Below, one piece after another: positions 4,201 through 5,683 of a DNA stretch of 5,683 bases. How positions within the stretch are numbered: the stretch's first letter is position 1; every line of letters starts with the position of its first letter. The stretch spans positions 172-5,854 of the forward strand of contig MGML01000035.1 of assembly GCA_001796415.1 (NCBI GenBank). The letters are read 5' to 3'. The notes beneath the pieces are model-generated. The model made no database searches and was not told the origin of the DNA. It saw only the letters and a list, made by a program, of their open reading frames with translations. Made by a program: the position numbers and the translations under genes. This DNA is from Chloroflexi bacterium RBG_13_46_14. Its GTDB lineage: Bacteria > Chloroflexota > Dehalococcoidia > Dehalococcoidales > UBA2162.

Positions 4201-5683
4201 CGTTAGAGGCGGCCTTGACGCGGGAACCTCGTGCATATTGAAAGTTACGAACGTTGTTACCGATGATACGGAAGTATTTATTCGGCTGGCTCTGGAACAT
4301 GGTAAGAAGTTTCCAGAACGTCCCTCCCCGCTGCCAGGATGATAGAGTGTCTATACTAGATGTGTTCTGCGTCCGGTCGGTGGCATCGTTAGCCTCAGCG
4401 ATTGCTTGTTCTTTCCCCAGACCTGATTTAATGCCCTCCTGATATTTAGCCCACCAGCCCTGCAGGACACCGAATTTATCACCTATCGTCATCAGGAAAT
4501 ATGCCTTTTTCGTTATACTATCCGAATTTAAAAAGTTTTTATAAGAATCACTGTTAAGAGCGACCTTCATATCACGCTCGAAGCCGCTTGTATAACGGTC
4601 TTTTATATATGGCACGTTATTTAGCATCCATTTATAATTTTCGATTGGATGAGTCCAGAAATCGGCAACACCTGAGAAGAAATTGCCTGTCTTCATTTCC
4701 GTGAGGTAAGCAAATACGGTCGGTATCTGCTGAAGGGCTATAGCCGGCTTCAAGCCGAGAACCGCTTTAGCAAAGTTACCCCTCAACTTGTCCAAGCCGT
4801 GAACATTGAGGGCTTTATCTACTCCGCCCCTGGCGAAGTCCTGAATATAAGAGTCTATCTGATTGAGCATATCTTTACCGTGGTACTGGATTAAGGCAGT
4901 CCTGACGCCTTTATCCATGAATACAGTCCGGAGTTCCTTCATCGTGTTAGCCCAATTAATGAAGTGTTCCATCTGGATGATGTGGTTGATGAACGTCCGG
5001 TTAGCGTCCACCTGTTTCAAAGGTTGGAGGTTTCTTTCCCTGGCTTTCAGAGAACCGTTGGTTACTGTCGCCCATCTTGCCATCTCACGGTAGACAAGTT
5101 GCTGCTCGGGTACTTCGGCATCGAATTCCCTTGACACCGGGGAATAGTGTTCGTTATGTGCGAGGTCGATACCGTAGATATTACGGTATACCTTATTCAC
5201 ATCGTTATAATATTTCTGGTAAAATTCCATCTGGTAATCAGCCCACGCTTTTTCTTGAGTCGTGAGTTTATTCTTAATAGCTTTTACTATCTCTCCTGTC
5301 CAGTGCATACCTTTTTCAAACGTATCGTTAAGAGTCGGGTCCTGAAACTCCTGGTATTTCTTTATCATCTCGGCTCGGGTCATTTCCAGAGAGACGATTT
5401 TACCACCTTCGATAGTGAAAGCACCGATGTCTACTTTCTCATTTGATTGTCTGTTTAAAATGTGATTCAGTTCAGAGTTCTTTTTAACTCCGAATATCTC
5501 TTTAGCTTTCGCCTGGACATCAGCACAGACTTTTTGTATACGTGCGTTCTCGGCATCTCTTGTCCTCATGACGATAGAACCGAATTTACTTAATGCGCTA
5601 TGGAACGGTTTACTATTCGATAGTTTACTGGCTTTATCAAGCAAGTCCTGCCAGCCGTATTGCCGATTGACAAGTTTATCCAG
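1211..5683 (-). CDS. Giant phage virion-associated protein (large polyvalent / LPD38-like core with C-terminal repeats), N-terminus missing
   Basis: The frame is open to the right edge with no start codon settled (1490 codons visible), so the true protein is longer. Numbering from the edge, residues about 95-215 carry a TRAE segment, a 'DYQMEFYQKYY-DVN-VY' helix and a 'HYSPVSRE' turn. Residues about 300-570 contain a LGLKPAIALQQ helix, a GDKFGVLQGWW helix, the 'EANDATDRTQNTSS...WQRGG' stretch with FQSQPNK, a membrane-like segment (about 490-513) and an 'APINDVLFFG' stretch. This matches my memory of the module in phage large polyvalent proteins with LPD38, thought to be carried in virions and probably involved in DNA delivery; no enzymatic motif is visible here. 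A catalytic domain (for example lytic transglycosylase or MuF-like) could lie in the missing N-terminus. Residues about 640-1490 are hydrophilic repeats. Its place upstream of scaffold and coat fits a head or ejection protein. The family name is uncertain; phage virion origin is more secure. Confidence 0.7.
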   Translation of the reverse strand: MDKLVNRQYGWQDLLDKASKLSNSKPFHSALSKFGSIVMRTRDAENARIQKVCADVQAKAKEIFGVKKNSELNHILNRQSNEKVDIGAFTIEGGKIVSLEMTRAEMIKKYQEFQDPTLNDTFEKGMHWTGEIVKAIKNKLTTQEKAWADYQMEFYQKYYNDVNKVYRNIYGIDLAHNEHYSPVSREFDAEVPEQQLVYREMARWATVTNGSLKARERNLQPLKQVDANRTFINHIIQMEHFINWANTMKELRTVFMDKGVRTALIQYHGKDMLNQIDSYIQDFARGGVDKALNVHGLDKLRGNFAKAVLGLKPAIALQQIPTVFAYLTEMKTGNFFSGVADFWTHPIENYKWMLNNVPYIKDRYTSGFERDMKVALNSDSYKNFLNSDSITKKAYFLMTIGDKFGVLQGWWAKYQEGIKSGLGKEQAIAEANDATDRTQNTSSIDTLSSWQRGGTFWKLLTMFQSQPNKYFRIIGNNVRNFQYARGSRVKAASNVLLAWVILPAIFTLIQSGFKFRKDRELSDVVMAPINDVLFFGSAAQWLTDRMIGENFEYQSTPVEAPLRDLGDLVTKALKMESIGADPYKDLNMDDLVSFIESIAKPAGELAGIPTPYLIQVEKALRSGDPRQFVFSKWALEEPKESLPKQSKAEILKLGLQKEEPNATPDKLPETYNMKDLNSYYNKLFAKTLPKDITVKKDYDPLAEAWGQMTVSNDTLNTLPNKKLHEIVDDIETDQSLTWTFGQYYQQWQARQKITNLADLVEYDKENPRAYLGNITPDQYKLLTRYEVSNKKERIKLIEDNPGLDINPRSDWLRNHPKENAQLAIWGQADILTQKAYDEAQRMIKELDIPDSALSECIPPKDVSEPYFKYGQAVEDYSAGSAEALLIRARNPQLTNWMQKKNPDLKTEIDTPIKSLEINVKNRALNDQYSGFSDEDSTWYLPSIPDKDSSNYKDGREYAREQFLLTPEGKSWYDDQNRIEAYNKGTPAMPTPETQVNEWVEAGNIKKDAQWHLYMSEHPETYKWALENKLTKDDGGITDEELTKGRNSTVWNLDVIKIRAKDDFIKLDKQVNDFSNLPSIPEKNSPDYKNGREYAKEEFLKTDDGKKWQDDIRRVDAFSNGADKNISEKYVEYGKIVDQYSASSAEAKLFRVDNPDLDDWGTNKELRDKEAWEPITKIPVLRINAKYRIQDAEYDAIVEPDETEQARLRDEYLANNPDYRMDRRRRDSYALTNPKTGEEFPENLIEAYVNYYELPDKGKRRDRFLLDNPSFAMEMHDKSGIDLPLKVPSVQYDDLYDQYKDDFDKMDGLAYFKSPYYVEDPKKRKVIAESMRLDSQGNITEFGRAEILRKAYGDYIPDEYAERYTDYRVVLLEGIPNNWPEDRNGNTLTWYEDDWFLQSNPNFYETIYLGMLGLDKVDFSKVPSPKVFEKYAYYTSLPKGKRREDYRRNNLDLEEWLIKTKKVTTSIQEKKRRSELTPGEKLEEDLEKVHD
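1319..1402 (-). repeat. Protein repeat C, copy 2 (C-terminal basic motif in giant gene)
   Basis: Encodes EKYAYYTSLPKGKRREDY followed by a NNLDLEEW piece, at residues about 1428-1455, close to the end of the protein. The LP-KGKRR core is shared with copy 1 at 1874-1951. The remaining ~35 residues to the stop are a lysine/glutamate-rich tail. Confidence 0.6.
1874..1951 (-). repeat. Protein repeat C, copy 1 (C-terminal basic motif in giant gene)
   Basis: Encodes EAYVNYYELPDKGKRRDRF followed by a DNPSF piece, at residues about 1245-1270. It matches copy 2 at 1319-1402 with one residue of gap: E-Y--Y--LP-KGKRR, then an NP-type piece. It looks like a short helix, a basic KRR turn and a second helix. 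Confidence 0.6.
2207..2308 (-). repeat. Protein repeat A, copy 2 (34 codons, in giant gene)
   Basis: Encodes residues about 1126-1159: SEKY, EYGKIVDQYSASSAEAKL, then DNPDLDDW. Gapless match to copy 1 (19 of 34 identical). After it comes 'PVLRINAKYRIQDAEYD', which echoes 'SLEINVKNRALNDQYS' after copy 1, so the similarity extends beyond the block marked, with gaps. Confidence 0.75.
2324..2458 (-). repeat. Protein repeat B, copy 2 (45 codons, in giant gene)
   Basis: Encodes residues about 1076-1120: LPSIPEKNSP, then YKNGREYAKEEFL, a TDDGKKW turn and an RVDAFSNG end. Same length as copy 1 with no insertion or deletion. It is followed within 5 codons by repeat A copy 2, whereas copy 1 is preceded by repeat A copy 1, so the order is A-B-B'-A'. 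Confidence 0.8.
2732..2866 (-). repeat. Protein repeat B, copy 1 (45 codons, in giant gene)
   Basis: Encodes residues about 940-984: LPSIPDKDSS, then YKDGREYAREQFL, a TPEGKSW turn and an RIEAYNKG end. Aligned without gaps to copy 2 at 2324-2458, 26 of 45 residues are identical, with LPSIP, YK-GREYA-E-FL-T, GK-W and DD conserved. Starts of the two copies are 408 bases (136 codons) apart. Confidence 0.8.
2996..3097 (-). repeat. Protein repeat A, copy 1 (34 codons, in giant gene)
   Basis: Encodes residues about 863-896 of the visible protein: SEPY, KYGQAVEDYSAGSAEALL, then RNPQLTNW. Aligned without gaps to copy 2 at 2207-2308, 19 of 34 residues are identical, including YG, V, YSA, SAEA, L, R, NP, L and W. 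Predicted helical. The copies are diverged at DNA level, so the duplication is old. Confidence 0.75.
3368..3394 (+). terminator. Terminator-shaped hairpin on the strand antisense to the giant gene
   Basis: CCCCAGG (3368-3374) and CCTGGGG (3380-3386) form a perfect 7-bp GC-rich stem with a 5-base loop, followed at once by TTTTCTTT (3387-3394). The orientation is plus strand; on the coding strand the hairpin has no T-tract after it, so it would not stop the giant gene's own mRNA. It would stop antisense transcripts coming from the promoter at 995. It lies inside codons for an 'ENPRAYLGN' stretch and could be a chance arrangement. Confidence 0.4.

Overview
The window looks like part of the virion (head) gene block of a tailed bacteriophage or prophage. 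The left-edge gene starts like a P22-type coat protein, the gene before it has the size, charge and coiled-coil make-up of a capsid scaffold, and a giant protein of the phage 'large polyvalent protein' kind lies upstream of both. All three are on the minus strand and are read right to left. The two start sites that can be seen have strong Shine-Dalgarno sequences (AGGAGG type), so the host is a bacterium with ordinary translation signals. The host phylum cannot be read from the sequence.

Layout in reading order of the main strand. (1) 5683 down to 1211: a single open frame of at least 1490 codons whose start lies beyond the right edge. Its first ~600 visible residues resemble the conserved core of phage large polyvalent/internal virion proteins (LPD38-like, with a hydrophobic membrane-spanning-like segment). 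Its last ~800 residues are hydrophilic, rich in W, Y and charge, and built from diverged repeats in a nested A-B-B'-A' order plus a C-terminal repeated basic motif. (2) 1210 to 878: a control region holding a short gene on the opposite strand (1011-1214), which encodes a 67-residue protein with two predicted membrane helices. It is AT-rich (about 34% GC), has a perfect extended -10 element placed so that its mRNA would be nearly leaderless, and overlaps the giant gene tail to tail by 4 bases. The same region contains a candidate minus-strand promoter and a stem-loop just upstream of the scaffold gene. (3) 877 to 194: scaffold protein. (4) 184 to 1: N-terminal 61 codons of the major coat protein; its ribosome binding site overlaps the scaffold stop codon.

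Inferred working model: the giant protein is a head or ejection component made early in the virion operon. Scaffold and coat are co-translated partners that may get an extra promoter of their own. The small opposite-strand membrane protein is a moron-like insertion, expressed independently of the lytic operon, perhaps in the lysogen. A terminator-shaped hairpin on the plus strand inside the giant gene (3368-3394) might stop antisense transcripts leaving this moron. Most functional statements beyond coat and scaffold are inference.
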